Assembly (NCBI RefSeq): GCF_003391115.1
Contig: NZ_QTJP01000001.1
Coordinates: 744,001 to 808,000 of the forward strand
From: Sphingomonas crusticola
GTDB lineage: Bacteria > Pseudomonadota > Alphaproteobacteria > Sphingomonadales > Sphingomonadaceae
Direction of reading: 5' to 3'
Length of the DNA stretch: 64,000 nt
Part shown: piece by piece, positions 39,129 to 50,019 of the stretch
How positions within the stretch are numbered: position 1 is the stretch's first letter
Layout of the letters: the number at the start of each line of letters is the position of its first letter
Position numbers and translations under genes: made by a program
Notes under the pieces: generated by a model
The model's database searches: none
What the model was told of the DNA's origin: nothing
What the model saw: only the letters and a program-made list of their open reading frames with translations

Positions 39129-39193
39129 CATAAACCAACCCCCGCGCCGCCGGTTGGCGACGCCCGCATCTTCGCGATGTCTGGGATCGTCAG

Positions 39194-42100
39194 TTAGCCA
39201 TGATAGGATTGGAGCGAGCGCACTTCAAGGCTGTGCTCCCTTAAGGCCGCGATCGCGCGCACCGCAGCCACCCCTGCCGCAGCCGTCGTGAAGTAAGGAA
39301 TGCGCGCGAGCATCGCCGAGGCGCGGATCGATTTCGAATCCTGCAGCGACTGCCAGCCCTCGGTCGTGTTGAGCACCAGCTGCACGCCGCCATCCTTGAG
39401 GCGGTCGACGATGTGCGGCCGACCCTGCATCACCTTGTTGACCTGCTCAACCTCGAGCCCATGCGCCTGCAGGAAAGCGGCGGTGCCGTCAGTCGCGACG
39501 ATCGTGAAACCGAGTTCGATCAGATGGCGCACCGCCGGTTCGATTACCGGCTTGTCCCCCGGCTTGACCGAAACAAACACCGTCCCGGCCTGCGGCAATA
39601 CCGTACCGGCGCCGAGCTGAGCCTTGGCGAAGGCGGTTGCGAAATCGCGGTCGATTCCCATCACTTCGCCGGTCGACTTCATTTCCGGCGACAGCACCGG
39701 ATCGACGCCCGGGAAACGCGCCCACGGGAAGACAGCCTCCTTGACCGCGATATAATCGATGTCGAGATCGACCTTGGGCAGGTCTTTGAGCATCTCGCCG
39801 GCCATTACCCGCGCGGCGATCTTGGCGATTGGCGCGCCCACCGCCTTGGCGACGAACGGCACGGTGCGGCTGGCGCGCGGATTGACCTCGATCAGATAGA
39901 CCTCGCCGTCCTTGACTGCGAACTGGACGTTCATCAGGCCCTTGACCTTGAGTGCGCGGGCGAGCGCATCGGTCTGGCGCTCGATCTCGGCGACGATCTC
40001 CGCAGACAGGCTGTACGGCGGCAGCGAGCAGGCGCTGTCGCCTGAATGCACGCCAGCTTCCTCGATATGCTCCATTACGCCCGCGATGACGACGTCGGTG
40101 CCGTCGGCGATCGCATCGACATCGACCTCGATCGCGTCGCGCAGATAGCGGTCGATCAGCACGGGCGAGTCGCCCGACACCTGCACCGCGGTCGCGATAT
40201 AATTGTCGAGCTGGGCGGGCGTATCGACCACCTCCATCGCCCGTCCGCCCAGCACGTAGGAAGGGCGCGTCAGCACCGGATATCCAATGCGCTCGGCGAC
40301 CGCGATCGCCTCGTCGCGGCTGCGGGCAATGCCATTGGCCGGCTGCTTGAGACCTAGTTTCTCGACCAAGGCGGCGAAGCGTTCACGGTCTTCGGCCAGG
40401 TCTATCGCGTCAGGCGAAGTACCCAGAATGGGGATGCCCGCATTCTCCAGCTCCTGCGCGAGCTTGAGCGGAGTCTGCCCGCCGAACTGGACGATCACGC
40501 CGACCAATTCGCCATTCTGCTGCTCGACATGGAGTATCTCAAGCACGTCCTCGGCCGTCAGCGGCTCGAAATAAAGACGGTCGGACGTGTCATAATCGGT
40601 GCTGACCGTCTCCGGATTGCAATTGATCATGATCGTCTCGAAGCCCGCGTCCGACAACGCGAAGCAGGCGTGGCAGCAGCAATAGTCGAATTCGATGCCT
40701 TGGCCGATGCGGTTGGGCCCGCCGCCCAGAATGACGATCTTGCGCCGGTCGGTCGGATGCGCCTCGTTTTCGGGCTCCCCGAACGCCGGTGCCTCGTAGG
40801 TCGAGTACATGTAAGGCGTCTTCGCCTCAAACTCGGCCGCGCATGTGTCGATGCGCTTGAACACCGGCCGCACACCGAGCTTGTGGCGGTGCGCGCGCAC
40901 CTCGGCCTCGGTCACGCCGCCGGACATGGCGCTAATCGCGTCGTGGACGATGCCCGAGCCGCGCGCGATCTCGCGCTGCATGCCCGGCAGGTTAGCGCTG
41001 TTGAGCGCGAGCCACGCAAGGCGCTTGTCCGAAAAGCCCATGCCCTTGAGCTTGCGCATGCCGGCGGCATCGCCGGGCAGGCCGTCACGGCAGACCCGCT
41101 CCTCCGCGCGCACGATCTCGGCCAATCGCTCGACAAACCAGGGATCGTACTTGGCGATGCGGTGGACTTCATCGACGGTGAAGCCCTCGCGCAATGCCTG
41201 CGCGGCGTTGAGCAGGCGATCCGGTGTCGCCTCCGCCAGGGCTGCCTCGATCTCGGCGCGCGGAGCACCCTTCAGCCGATCGACGATGTTGAGACCCGAA
41301 AGCCCCGTCTCCAGCCCGCGCAGCGCCTTCTGCAGGCTCTCATGGAAGTTGCGGCCGATCGCCATCACCTCGCCGACCGACTTCATTGCCGTGGTCAGAT
41401 TGTCGGAGGCACCCTTGAACTTCTCGAACGTAAAGCGCGGGATCTTGGTGACGACATAATCGATTGTCGGCTCGAAGCTCGCGGGCGTCGCCCCGGTGAT
41501 GTCGTTGTCGATCTCGTCGAGCGTGTAGCCGACCGCCAGTTTGGCGGCGACCTTGGCAATCGGGAAGCCGGTCGCCTTGGACGCCAGCGCAGACGAGCGC
41601 GACACGCGCGGGTTCATCTCGATCACGACCAGGCGGCCGTCCTTGGGATTGACCGCGAACTGGACGTTGGAGCCGCCCGTCTCGACCCCGATCTCGCGCA
41701 ACACCGCGATGCTGGCATTGCGCATGATCTGATATTCCTTGTCGGTCAGCGTCAAAGCCGGCGCGACGGTGATGGAGTCCCCGGTATGCACCCCCATCGG
41801 ATCGACATTCTCGATCGAGCAGATGATGATGGCATTGTCGTTGCGATCCCGCACGACCTCCATCTCATATTCCTTCCAGCCGAGGACGCTTTCCTCGACC
41901 AGCACTTCGGTGGTCGGCGACAGATCGAGCCCTGAGGTGACGATCTCGATGAATTCCTGGCGGTTATAGGCAATGCCCCCGCCCTGCCCGCCCATCGTGA
42001 AGCTGGGCCGCACGATCGACGGCAGGCCGACGAAATCGAGCGCGGCGACCGCTTCCTCGACCGAATGGGCGATGCGCGAGCGCGGGCTTTCCAGCCCGAT

Positions 42101-42514
42101 CTTATCCATCGCATTGCGGAATTTGAGCCGGTCCTCGGCCTTGTCGATCGCCTCGGCATCGGCGCCGATCATGACGCAGCCATATTTTTCGAGCGTGCCG
42201 TCGTGCCACAAAGCGAGAGCGGTATTGAGCGCAGTCTGCCCGCCCATCGTCGGCAACACCGCGTCGGGGCGCTCCTTCTCGATAATCTTGGCGACCACTT
42301 CGGGCGTGATCGGCTCGACATAGGTGGCGTCGGCCATGTCGGGATCGGTCATGATGGTCGCCGGGTTGGAATTGACCAGGACGATGCGATAGCCCTCCTC
42401 GCGCAGCGCCTTGCACGCCTGCGTCCCCGAATAATCGAACTCGCACGCCTGCCCGATGACGATCGGGCCCGCGCCGATGATGAGGATCGATTTGATGTCG
42501 GTACGCTTGGGCAT
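39194..42514 (-). CDS. carB: Carbamoyl phosphate synthase large subunit
   Basis: 1106 residues with the duplicated ATP-grasp layout. It makes carbamoyl phosphate from bicarbonate, ammonia (from CarA) and two ATP, feeding pyrimidine and arginine synthesis. The N-terminal half starts with [20 protein letters not shown] and has the first ATP-grasp ([10 protein letters not shown], ECSxxx-like region), the second half shows [13 protein letters not shown]. The C-terminal allosteric domain includes [11 protein letters not shown] and [13 protein letters not shown] 42514 was chosen because its A is the last base of the lipoprotein's stop (TAATG). GreA follows at 136 nt. Confidence 0.97.
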   Translation of the reverse strand: MPKRTDIKSILIIGAGPIVIGQACEFDYSGTQACKALREEGYRIVLVNSNPATIMTDPDMADATYVEPITPEVVAKIIEKERPDAVLPTMGGQTALNTALALWHDGTLEKYGCVMIGADAEAIDKAEDRLKFRNAMDKIGLESPRSRIAHSVEEAVAALDFVGLPSIVRPSFTMGGQGGGIAYNRQEFIEIVTSGLDLSPTTEVLVEESVLGWKEYEMEVVRDRNDNAIIICSIENVDPMGVHTGDSITVAPALTLTDKEYQIMRNASIAVLREIGVETGGSNVQFAVNPKDGRLVVIEMNPRVSRSSALASKATGFPIAKVAAKLAVGYTLDEIDNDITGATPASFEPTIDYVVTKIPRFTFEKFKGASDNLTTAMKSVGEVMAIGRNFHESLQKALRGLETGLSGLNIVDRLKGAPRAEIEAALAEATPDRLLNAAQALREGFTVDEVHRIAKYDPWFVERLAEIVRAEERVCRDGLPGDAAGMRKLKGMGFSDKRLAWLALNSANLPGMQREIARGSGIVHDAISAMSGGVTEAEVRAHRHKLGVRPVFKRIDTCAAEFEAKTPYMYSTYEAPAFGEPENEAHPTDRRKIVILGGGPNRIGQGIEFDYCCCHACFALSDAGFETIMINCNPETVSTDYDTSDRLYFEPLTAEDVLEILHVEQQNGELVGVIVQFGGQTPLKLAQELENAGIPILGTSPDAIDLAEDRERFAALVEKLGLKQPANGIARSRDEAIAVAERIGYPVLTRPSYVLGGRAMEVVDTPAQLDNYIATAVQVSGDSPVLIDRYLRDAIEVDVDAIADGTDVVIAGVMEHIEEAGVHSGDSACSLPPYSLSAEIVAEIERQTDALARALKVKGLMNVQFAVKDGEVYLIEVNPRASRTVPFVAKAVGAPIAKIAARVMAGEMLKDLPKVDLDIDYIAVKEAVFPWARFPGVDPVLSPEMKSTGEVMGIDRDFATAFAKAQLGAGTVLPQAGTVFVSVKPGDKPVIEPAVRHLIELGFTIVATDGTAAFLQAHGLEVEQVNKVMQGRPHIVDRLKDGGVQLVLNTTEGWQSLQDSKSIRASAMLARIPYFTTAAAGVAAVRAIAALREHSLEVRSLQSYHG

Positions 42515-42819
42515 TATTGGCTCTCGTTCGTATATGCTTCGTTGCCGACGAAGCCCATTTTCATGCCCAACCCTGGAAGTTGCTTCAGCTTTTCCAAGGC
42601 GCAATCGACGCTTTCGTATTCTGCTGTCGGTTCGGGACGAAGACGCACTTCGTCGCCGCTGACCAGCAAGGTTGATCGTGAAAGCCTACACTGATCGGCG
42701 ATCGCATCGAGGGCACCCTGCCGTTGTTCAAGGGACATCTTTTTCCAGTTTGTTGGAACAGGTCCGGGTGCACGCGCGCAAGCGCCCACCAACAGCGCTA
42801 GCAACAGCGAGCGGATCAA
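42514..42819 (-). CDS. Small lipoprotein encoded between carA and carB
   Basis: 101 residues. The start is TTG at 42819 overlapping the carA stop (TTGA), giving a short lipoprotein signal [14 protein letters not shown] with lipobox VGAC. The mature part is [20 protein letters not shown], then two further Cys (QCRLSR, VDCALEK) that could form a disulfide, and a Gly-rich C-terminus ([14 protein letters not shown]). The stop TAA overlaps the carB ATG by 1 nt. I recognise no family. Being exactly fitted between two housekeeping genes supports real coding; the TTG start and absent strong ribosome-binding site lower confidence. Confidence 0.65.
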   Translation of the reverse strand: MIRSLLLALLVGACARAPGPVPTNWKKMSLEQRQGALDAIADQCRLSRSTLLVSGDEVRLRPEPTAEYESVDCALEKLKQLPGLGMKMGFVGNEAYTNESQ

Positions 42820-43985
42820 CGCAACGCACCCACGAACTGCTCGAACAGATAGTGGCTGTCTTGCGGACCAGGGCTGGCTTCGGGGTGATATTGCACCGAG
42901 AAAGCCGGTTTGTCGGTCAGGCGCAGACCCGCGAGCGATCCGTCGAACAACGAGATATGCGTCGGCTCGGCATTGGCGGGCAACGTCTCGGTCAGGACCG
43001 CGAAGCCGTGGTTCATGCTGGTTATCTCGACCCGGCCGTCTTCGCTGCGCTTGACCGGATGGTTGGCGCCGCGGTGGCCCTGGTGCATCTTGGCGGTCTT
43101 GGCGCCGACGGCGAGGCCCAGCAATTGGTGGCCGAGGCAGATGCCGAAGATCGGCTTGGCGATCTTGAGCAATTCCTGGATCACCGGCACGGCATAGATG
43201 CCGGTGGCAGCGGGATCGCCCGGCCCGTTGGACAGGAACACGCCCTCCGGATTGTGCGCCATCACGTCCTCGAACGTGGCGGTCGCCGGCACCACCGTCA
43301 CGCGCGCACCGGCGGCGACGAGGTTGCGCAGGATGTTGCGCTTGAGACCGTAATCGATTGCGACAACGTGGGGGCCGTCGGGATTGGCGGCGTAGGCCGC
43401 ATAGCCCTCGCCCAGCGTCCACAGGCCGTCATCCCACTTGTAGCTCTGGGTGGACGATACTTCCTTGGCGAGGTCCATTCCTTCCAGGCCGGGCCATTGC
43501 CGGGCCTGCTCCAGCAGCGCATCGACATCAAACTCGCCCTTGGCATTATGCGCGATCACGCCGTTGGGCGCGCCGCCGAGGCGGATGGCGCGGGTCAGCG
43601 CACGCGTGTCGACCCCCGACAAGCCGATGCGGCCATTGTTGCGCAGCCAACCGTCGAAGCGCTGGGTCGAGCGGAAATTGGACGGATCGGTGACGTCCTC
43701 ACGCACGATGCAGCCGAGCGCATGCGGGTTGATCGCCTCGATATCTTCCGGATTGGCGCCGACATTGCCGATATGCGGGAAGGTGAAGGTGACGATCTGC
43801 CCGGCATAAGACGGATCGGTCATCACCTCCTGATAGCCGGTCATGGCGGTGTTGAAGCAGACCTCGCCGACGGCGGCGCCCTCAGCCCCGAATCCCCGGC
43901 CCCAGATGACACTGCCATCCCCCAATACGAGTACGCCGGTGGCTCCTGCGGGAGACGGCGCGCGTGGGGTCGTGGCGTCGGCCAT
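42816..43985 (-). CDS. carA: Carbamoyl phosphate synthase small subunit
   Basis: 389 residues. The C-terminal class I glutamine amidotransferase domain has the catalytic Cys in FGICLGHQLLG and the His-Glu pair in YHPEASPGP; the N-terminal domain is the CarA-specific fold (LVLGDGSVIWGRGFG, CFNTAMTGYQEVMTDPSYAG). It supplies ammonia to CarB. ATG 43985 has GGAG upstream; an in-frame TTG 18 nt earlier is less likely. The stop overlaps a lipoprotein-gene TTG. Confidence 0.96.
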   Translation of the reverse strand: MADATTPRAPSPAGATGVLVLGDGSVIWGRGFGAEGAAVGEVCFNTAMTGYQEVMTDPSYAGQIVTFTFPHIGNVGANPEDIEAINPHALGCIVREDVTDPSNFRSTQRFDGWLRNNGRIGLSGVDTRALTRAIRLGGAPNGVIAHNAKGEFDVDALLEQARQWPGLEGMDLAKEVSSTQSYKWDDGLWTLGEGYAAYAANPDGPHVVAIDYGLKRNILRNLVAAGARVTVVPATATFEDVMAHNPEGVFLSNGPGDPAATGIYAVPVIQELLKIAKPIFGICLGHQLLGLAVGAKTAKMHQGHRGANHPVKRSEDGRVEITSMNHGFAVLTETLPANAEPTHISLFDGSLAGLRLTDKPAFSVQYHPEASPGPQDSHYLFEQFVGALR

Positions 43986-44033
43986 GGTGGGCGGGCACTC
44001 CAATGGGTGAGCAGCGATGTCGCTAAGCGGCGT

Positions 44034-44062
44034 CTGCTAGATGGCCTGCCCCCACCGGTCAA
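44034..44062 (-). promoter_or_regulatory. Possible sigma-70 promoter for carA
   Basis: Reading leftward: TTGACC, a 17-nt spacer, TAGCAG. The -35 is good, the -10 weak but acceptable for alphaproteobacteria. It ends about 48 nt before the carA ATG. Confidence 0.35.
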
Positions 44063-44124
44063 CTCTACCCAATCCGGCCGGACCGGGTTAGCATGGTGGT
44101 TTCCGCTCTTCCCGAGAGATTCCG

Positions 44125-44577
44125 ATGATTCGAGACGATATCCAGGCGGCGCAGATTGCCGCGATGAAGGCGCGCGACACCGCCACCCTCAACGCCAGCC
44201 GGTTGATCCTGGCTGCGATCAAGAATCGCGACATCGAACTGCGCACCTCCGCGTCCACACCCGACGACGACGTGGTGGTGACCGAAGTCATGCAGAAAAT
44301 GATCAAGCAGCGCCGCGAATCGGTTGAACTGTATCAAAAAGGCGGCCGCCAGGAATTAGCCGACGCCGAACTGGCCGAGATCGCGGTTATCGAACGCTTC
44401 CTCCCCCAGCAGATGAGCGAAGAGGAAGCGGCCAGCGCCATCGATGCGATCGCGACGGAGCTCGGTGCGACCTCGGTCAAGGATATGGGCCGCGTGATGG
44501 CCGCCATGAAGGAGCGCCATGCCGGGCAGCTCGATATGAGCAAGGCCAGTGCGCTGGTTAAAGCGCGGTTGGCGTAA
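44125..44577 (+). CDS. GatB/YqeY domain protein
   Basis: 150 residues matching YqeY: IQAAQIAAMKARDTATLNASRLILAAIKNRDIE, then VMQKMIKQRRESVELYQKGGR and FLPQQMSEEEAASAIDAI, ending with KDMGRVMAAMKERHAGQLDMSKAS. The domain is shared with the tail of the GatB amidotransferase subunit and is thought to bind tRNA. Upstream of dnaG-rpoD, as in many alphaproteobacteria. Starts 121 nt from the divergent carA. Confidence 0.92.
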   Translation: MIRDDIQAAQIAAMKARDTATLNASRLILAAIKNRDIELRTSASTPDDDVVVTEVMQKMIKQRRESVELYQKGGRQELADAELAEIAVIERFLPQQMSEEEAASAIDAIATELGATSVKDMGRVMAAMKERHAGQLDMSKASALVKARLA

Positions 44578-44584
44578 GCTGCTG

Positions 44585-44602
44585 CCCTCCCGCTTGCGGG
44601 AG
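44585..44602. repeat. Outer inverted repeat (left copy) flanking the GIY-YIG gene
   Basis: CCCTCCCGCTTGCGGGAG, itself a 7-bp hairpin (CTCCCGC / GCGGGAG). The same 18 nt appear inverted inside 45006-45027 on the other side of the GIY-YIG gene. It starts 8 nt after the yqeY stop. Confidence 0.75.
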
Positions 44603-44617
44603 TTGATGAGTTAGTCT

Positions 44618-44646
44618 CCGTTCGTCCTGAGCGAAGTCGAAGGACG
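44618..44646. repeat. Inner inverted repeat (left copy), 29 bp
   Basis: A 29-nt sequence (starts CCGTTCGTCCTGAGCG, ends GAAGGACG) found in perfect inverted copy at 44944-44972. It belongs to a dispersed repeat class common in sphingomonads. It lies 15 nt upstream of the GIY-YIG start. Confidence 0.8.
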
Positions 44647-44661
44647 CTTCTGGGAGCAGGG

Positions 44662-45036
44662 ATGACGTTCTGGGCCTATATGTTACGATGCGCCGACGAG
44701 CGTTTCTACGTAGGCCATACGGACAATCTTGAAGGACGAATGAGCCAGCACCAGCATGGCCGCTATTGCGATTTCACGGCCCGGCGACGGCCGGTCGCTT
44801 TGGTGTGGTCGCAGGAGTTCCCGACGCGCGAGGAAGCGCTTTCGGCGGAACGCCGGCTAAAGGGATGGACACGTGCGAAAAAGCTGGCCCTGATCGAAGG
44901 GGATTGGGCTCGCATCTCGTGGTTGGCCATTCCGCCGAAGGAACGTCCTTCGACTTCGCTCAGGACGAACGGTGAGGGTGCGATTACCGCACTCCCCTCC
45001 CCTGACCCCTCCCGCAAGCGGGAGGGGAATTCCTGA
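44662..45036 (+). CDS. GIY-YIG nuclease family protein with repeat-derived C-terminus
   Basis: 124 residues. A small GIY-YIG domain of the YhbQ/UPF0213 type: FWAYMLRCADERFYVGHTDNLEGRM (Y...VG... replacing GIY/YIG as in this family), HQHGRYCDFTARRRP and EALSAERRLKGWTRAKKLALIEGDW. The last ~30 residues (KERPSTSLRTNG through SPDPSRKREGNS) are encoded by the right-hand inner and outer repeats and are not part of the fold. The gene is flanked on both sides by nested inverted repeats. Its TGA overlaps the dnaG ATG (TGATG). Confidence 0.85.
   Translation: MTFWAYMLRCADERFYVGHTDNLEGRMSQHQHGRYCDFTARRRPVALVWSQEFPTREEALSAERRLKGWTRAKKLALIEGDWARISWLAIPPKERPSTSLRTNGEGAITALPSPDPSRKREGNS
44944..44972. repeat. 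Inner inverted repeat (right copy), 29 bp, inside the GIY-YIG gene
   Basis: Perfect inverted copy of 44618-44646. It is translated in frame as the segment RPSTSLRTNG of the GIY-YIG protein. Confidence 0.8.
45006..45027. repeat. Outer inverted repeat (right copy), perfect 10-bp hairpin
   Basis: CCCCTCCCGC-AA-GCGGGAGGGG, a perfect 10-bp stem with a 2-nt spacer that contains an inverted copy of 44585-44602. Its right arm carries GGAGG (45021-45025), 10 nt before the dnaG ATG, so it forms the dnaG ribosome-binding site while its left half is coding for the GIY-YIG tail. Confidence 0.75.
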
Positions 45037-46895
45037 TGTCGCTTTCCCCGCAATTCCTGGACGAGTTGCGCCACCGGACGATGCTTTCCGCGCTGATCGG
45101 CCGGTCGGTGAAACTCCAAAAGGCCGGCCGCGAATATCGCGCTTGCTGCCCGTTTCACGACGAGAAGACGCCGAGCTTCTACGTCAATGACGACAAAGGC
45201 TTTTACCATTGCTTCGGCTGCTCGGCGCATGGCGACGCGATCCGGTTCCTCACGGAAGCCAAGGGCATGCCGTTCATGGAGGCGGTCAAGGAACTCGCCC
45301 AGGCGGCGGGGATGGATGTGCCTGCGGCCGATCCGCGCTCCGCCGAGCGCGCCGAACGCGCGACCGGGCTGGTGGCCGCGTCGGAGGCGGCGCAAAGCTG
45401 GTTCGCCGAGCAACTGCAGGGGATCGCGGGTGCGGAGGCTCGCGCCTATCTCGCCAAGCGGGGCGTGCCGGACGATCTGGTCAAGGCATTTGGACTCGGT
45501 TTCGCGCCCGATTCGCGCGGCAAGCTCAAGGCAGCGCTCGCCAGCTTCGGCAACGATACTTTGATCGAGGCGGGGCTGCTGATCCTGGTCGACGAGAAGG
45601 AGCCCTATGACCGTTTCCGCGGGCGGCTAATCTTTCCCGTGCGCGATGCGCGGGGAAGGACAATCGCGTTCGGTGGGCGCATCCTCGATGCGGGCGAGCC
45701 AAAATATCTCAACTCCCCTGACACGCCACTCTTCGACAAGGGTCGCACGCTCTACAATCTCGATCGCGCGGCGCCGGCTAGCCGCAAGGCCGAGCGCGTG
45801 ATCGTTGTCGAAGGCTATATGGACGTGATCGCGCTTGCGAGGGCCGGCATTGACGAGGCGGTAGCCCCGCTCGGCACCGCGTTGACCGAGGCGCAGATCG
45901 AGCGGCTGTGGCGCCTGGTGCCGGTGCCGGTCCTGTGTTTCGACGGCGATAAAGCGGGGCAGAAGGCGGCGATCAGGGCCGCGTTGCGTGCGTTGCCGAT
46001 GGTAGGGCCTGACCGGTCGCTGCGTTTCGTGACCTTGCCTGACGGGCAGGATCCAGACGATCTGGTCAAGGCAGGCGGCAAGGCAGCGTTCGAAAACGCG
46101 TTGCAGTCGGCGATCCCTTTGGTCGACCTTATCTGGCGCCACGAAGCGGGGGCAACCGCCCTCGACACGCCCGAAACGCGCGCCGGGCTGCGCCGCCGTC
46201 TTGCCGAACATGCCGCATCGATCACCGACCAGGGCACATCCGAACAATATAAGCTGGAATTCCGTCGGCGCTTCGACGCGCTCTTTGGCGCTGCGCCGCC
46301 GCGTCAGCACAGTGAAGGCCCGCCCTTTCGCGAGCGCCAGCCGTTTCGCCGCGGCGATTTCCGCAAGCCCCCGCCTCGCCCGACGTCCGCCGGCGCGCGA
46401 TCGATCGGCAAAAGCGGCGTCGACCGCATGTTCGCGCGCGCGGTGATTGCCGGGCTGGTGCTCCACCCAGGCACCGCGGCGGCGCATGCGGAGGCGCTGG
46501 CAGGCCTGGAGCTGGGTGATCCGGTGTTGGAGCGCATCCGTGATGCACTGGTCGACGCTGCTTTCACCGGCCGCTCCCTTGAAGGTGGCGGCGCGCATTC
46601 CATATTGGCGGATGCCGGGCTTGAAGCGGCAACGGAGGAGCTGTGCCGGACGAACGGTCTTGCCTTTTCCTTTCTGCGCAGCGATGCGGACCCGAGTCGC
46701 GCAACACGCGACCTGGGGGAAGCGATCGATGTGCTGGTGACGCGGCCATTGATCGAACAGGCGCTCACCGAAGCAACCCGCACGTTCGGTACCACCACCG
46801 ACGAGGCGAGCTTTGCGGAACAGCAGCGTTTGACCCGCGAAAAGCAGGACGTCGAACGCAGGCTGATGGATTTAATGCAGCCGGAAGGCGAATGA
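45036..46895 (+). CDS. dnaG: DNA primase
   Basis: 619 residues. The CHC2 zinc-binding domain has Cys38, His41, Cys59 and Cys62 (CCPFHDEKTPSFY, YHCFGCSAHGD). The catalytic RNA-polymerase core includes DLVKAFGLGFAPDSRGKL and YNLDRA, the TOPRIM motif VVEGYMDVIALARAGI and CFDGDKAGQKAA. The C-terminal part after ~residue 430 is the helicase-binding region. It synthesises RNA primers for replication. Its GGAGG ribosome-binding site lies in an inverted-repeat hairpin, and the ATG overlaps the GIY-YIG stop. rpoD follows after 27 nt. Confidence 0.96.
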   Translation: MSLSPQFLDELRHRTMLSALIGRSVKLQKAGREYRACCPFHDEKTPSFYVNDDKGFYHCFGCSAHGDAIRFLTEAKGMPFMEAVKELAQAAGMDVPAADPRSAERAERATGLVAASEAAQSWFAEQLQGIAGAEARAYLAKRGVPDDLVKAFGLGFAPDSRGKLKAALASFGNDTLIEAGLLILVDEKEPYDRFRGRLIFPVRDARGRTIAFGGRILDAGEPKYLNSPDTPLFDKGRTLYNLDRAAPASRKAERVIVVEGYMDVIALARAGIDEAVAPLGTALTEAQIERLWRLVPVPVLCFDGDKAGQKAAIRAALRALPMVGPDRSLRFVTLPDGQDPDDLVKAGGKAAFENALQSAIPLVDLIWRHEAGATALDTPETRAGLRRRLAEHAASITDQGTSEQYKLEFRRRFDALFGAAPPRQHSEGPPFRERQPFRRGDFRKPPPRPTSAGARSIGKSGVDRMFARAVIAGLVLHPGTAAAHAEALAGLELGDPVLERIRDALVDAAFTGRSLEGGGAHSILADAGLEAATEELCRTNGLAFSFLRSDADPSRATRDLGEAIDVLVTRPLIEQALTEATRTFGTTTDEASFAEQQRLTREKQDVERRLMDLMQPEGE

Positions 46896-46922
46896 ACGAG
46901 TTGACGGGGTCTAAGAGGTAGC

Positions 46923-48968
<2,046 letters not shown>

Positions 48969-49067
48969 GTCGGGAGGCGGAGACGGCTTGCCGCTGATCA
49001 TCATGGCGATCAGGGCCAAGCAATCCGTTACTGCTTTGGGTCCGGATCGCCGCGGCGCATTCCGCGC

Positions 49068-49083
49068 CTTGCGATGGCGCAAG
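49068..49083. terminator. Small hairpin between convergent genes
   Basis: CTTGCG-ATGG-CGCAAG, a perfect 6-bp stem with a 4-nt loop, followed by CTTTA on the plus strand. It overlaps the end region between rpoD and the leftward TMEM175 gene. A weak terminator at best. Confidence 0.35.
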
Positions 49084-49085
49084 CT

Positions 49086-49664
49086 TTAGCTGCGTGTCAG
49101 TTCATGCTCGATGCGGCGATCGGGGATCAGCCAGGCGATGGCGATGCCGACGTAAATCAGGCCGGCGATCCACGGCGCAGCGAACGCAAGCAACATCGCA
49201 GAAAAATAGGCGGCCAGGCTGAGCTTGCCCTTCAGATCCGAGCCGACCGCGCGACCGACTGCAGATTGCGCGCCGTTGACGGCAATGATCCGCGATTGCG
49301 TCCACAAATAGCCGATTGCGGTCATGCCGAAGACCAGCCCGAACGCCGCGGTCGGCATCGCCGCGAAGCTGGTCTCATCGAGCCAGCGTATTACCCACGG
49401 CGCCAGGCTCATCCAGAACAGCATGAACATGTTAGCCCACAGCACGCTGCCGTCGATGCGGTCGGTCGCGTGAAGCAGGTGGTGATGGTTGTTCCAGTAG
49501 ATGCCGACATTCACGAAGCTGAGCACATAAGCGAGCAGGATCGGCGCCTCTGCGCGGAGCGACGCCAGATCGGCGTGGCGCGGCACCGGCAGCTCCAGCA
49601 CCGTGATCGTAATGATGATCGCGATCACGCCATCGGTAAACGCCTCCAGCCGGTTAGCTTTCAT
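49086..49664 (-). CDS. TMEM175/DUF1211 family potassium-channel-like protein
   Basis: 192 residues with about six transmembrane helices. The signature RLEAFTDGVIAIIITITVLE matches the first helix of TMEM175/DUF1211, where the FTD/FSD motif forms part of the pore. Bacterial members are K+-permeable channels lacking the TVGYG filter. It is the last gene of a minus-strand set starting with the DOMON-like gene; a 4-nt gap separates it from the small secreted-protein gene. Confidence 0.88.
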   Translation of the reverse strand: MKANRLEAFTDGVIAIIITITVLELPVPRHADLASLRAEAPILLAYVLSFVNVGIYWNNHHHLLHATDRIDGSVLWANMFMLFWMSLAPWVIRWLDETSFAAMPTAAFGLVFGMTAIGYLWTQSRIIAVNGAQSAVGRAVGSDLKGKLSLAAYFSAMLLAFAAPWIAGLIYVGIAIAWLIPDRRIEHELTRS

Positions 49665-49668
49665 GCGC

Positions 49669-49998
49669 TCAGCCCGCTGTCCAGCCCTTGGCTTCCACCA
49701 CCTCGGCCCGATGTGTGCGCCGGTCGTAAAGGCACAGCATCGTTCCCCACGCGCGCTTCATAAAGCGCTGCTTGTACATGCCTCGAACCAGCATGGCGTC
49801 GCGCCCCACCTGATCGCTGAAGTTGAGCGGCGCCGATACGGTCGGCCGGGCCAGGTTCGCAGCGGCGATACAGGCCGCACGGCCGGCCTTGGCCGAAGCG
49901 GCCCAGGCAGCGTCGGTCGAAGCGTGCGCCGACATCGGGATGGCAAACAGCAGCGATCCTGTGGCCATTCCCGCCAAACGCACCGATCGATTGAACAT
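49669..49998 (-). CDS. Small exported protein of unknown function (109 aa)
   Basis: A signal peptide runs to about residue 26 (VRLAGMATGSLLFAIPMSAHA, cut before STDAAW). The mature part contains two Cys (AACIAAANLARP and TMLCLYDRRTHRAEVVEAKGW) that could form a disulfide. No family recognised. ATG 49998 follows AAGGAAG. It sits between the NamZ-like gene (21 nt upstream) and TMEM175 (4 nt downstream), probably in one operon. Confidence 0.65.
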   Translation of the reverse strand: MFNRSVRLAGMATGSLLFAIPMSAHASTDAAWAASAKAGRAACIAAANLARPTVSAPLNFSDQVGRDAMLVRGMYKQRFMKRAWGTMLCLYDRRTHRAEVVEAKGWTAG

Positions 49999-50019
49999 GC
50001 AACTTCCTTCTCGTTGAGC

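Noticed and set aside
39058-39138. Longer GreA starting at ATG 39138
   Set aside because: It would add 27 residues encoded by the A-tract repeats ([10 protein letters not shown]); GreA is 158 aa from ATG 39057.
40529-41935. 468-aa open frame antisense to carB, and similar frames opposite carA, recG and mfd
   Set aside because: Each lies opposite a conserved gene with clear active-site motifs.
44662-45036. Integron attC site or transposon around the GIY-YIG gene
   Set aside because: No integrase or transposase gene and no target-site duplication visible; the repeats match the dispersed palindrome type better.
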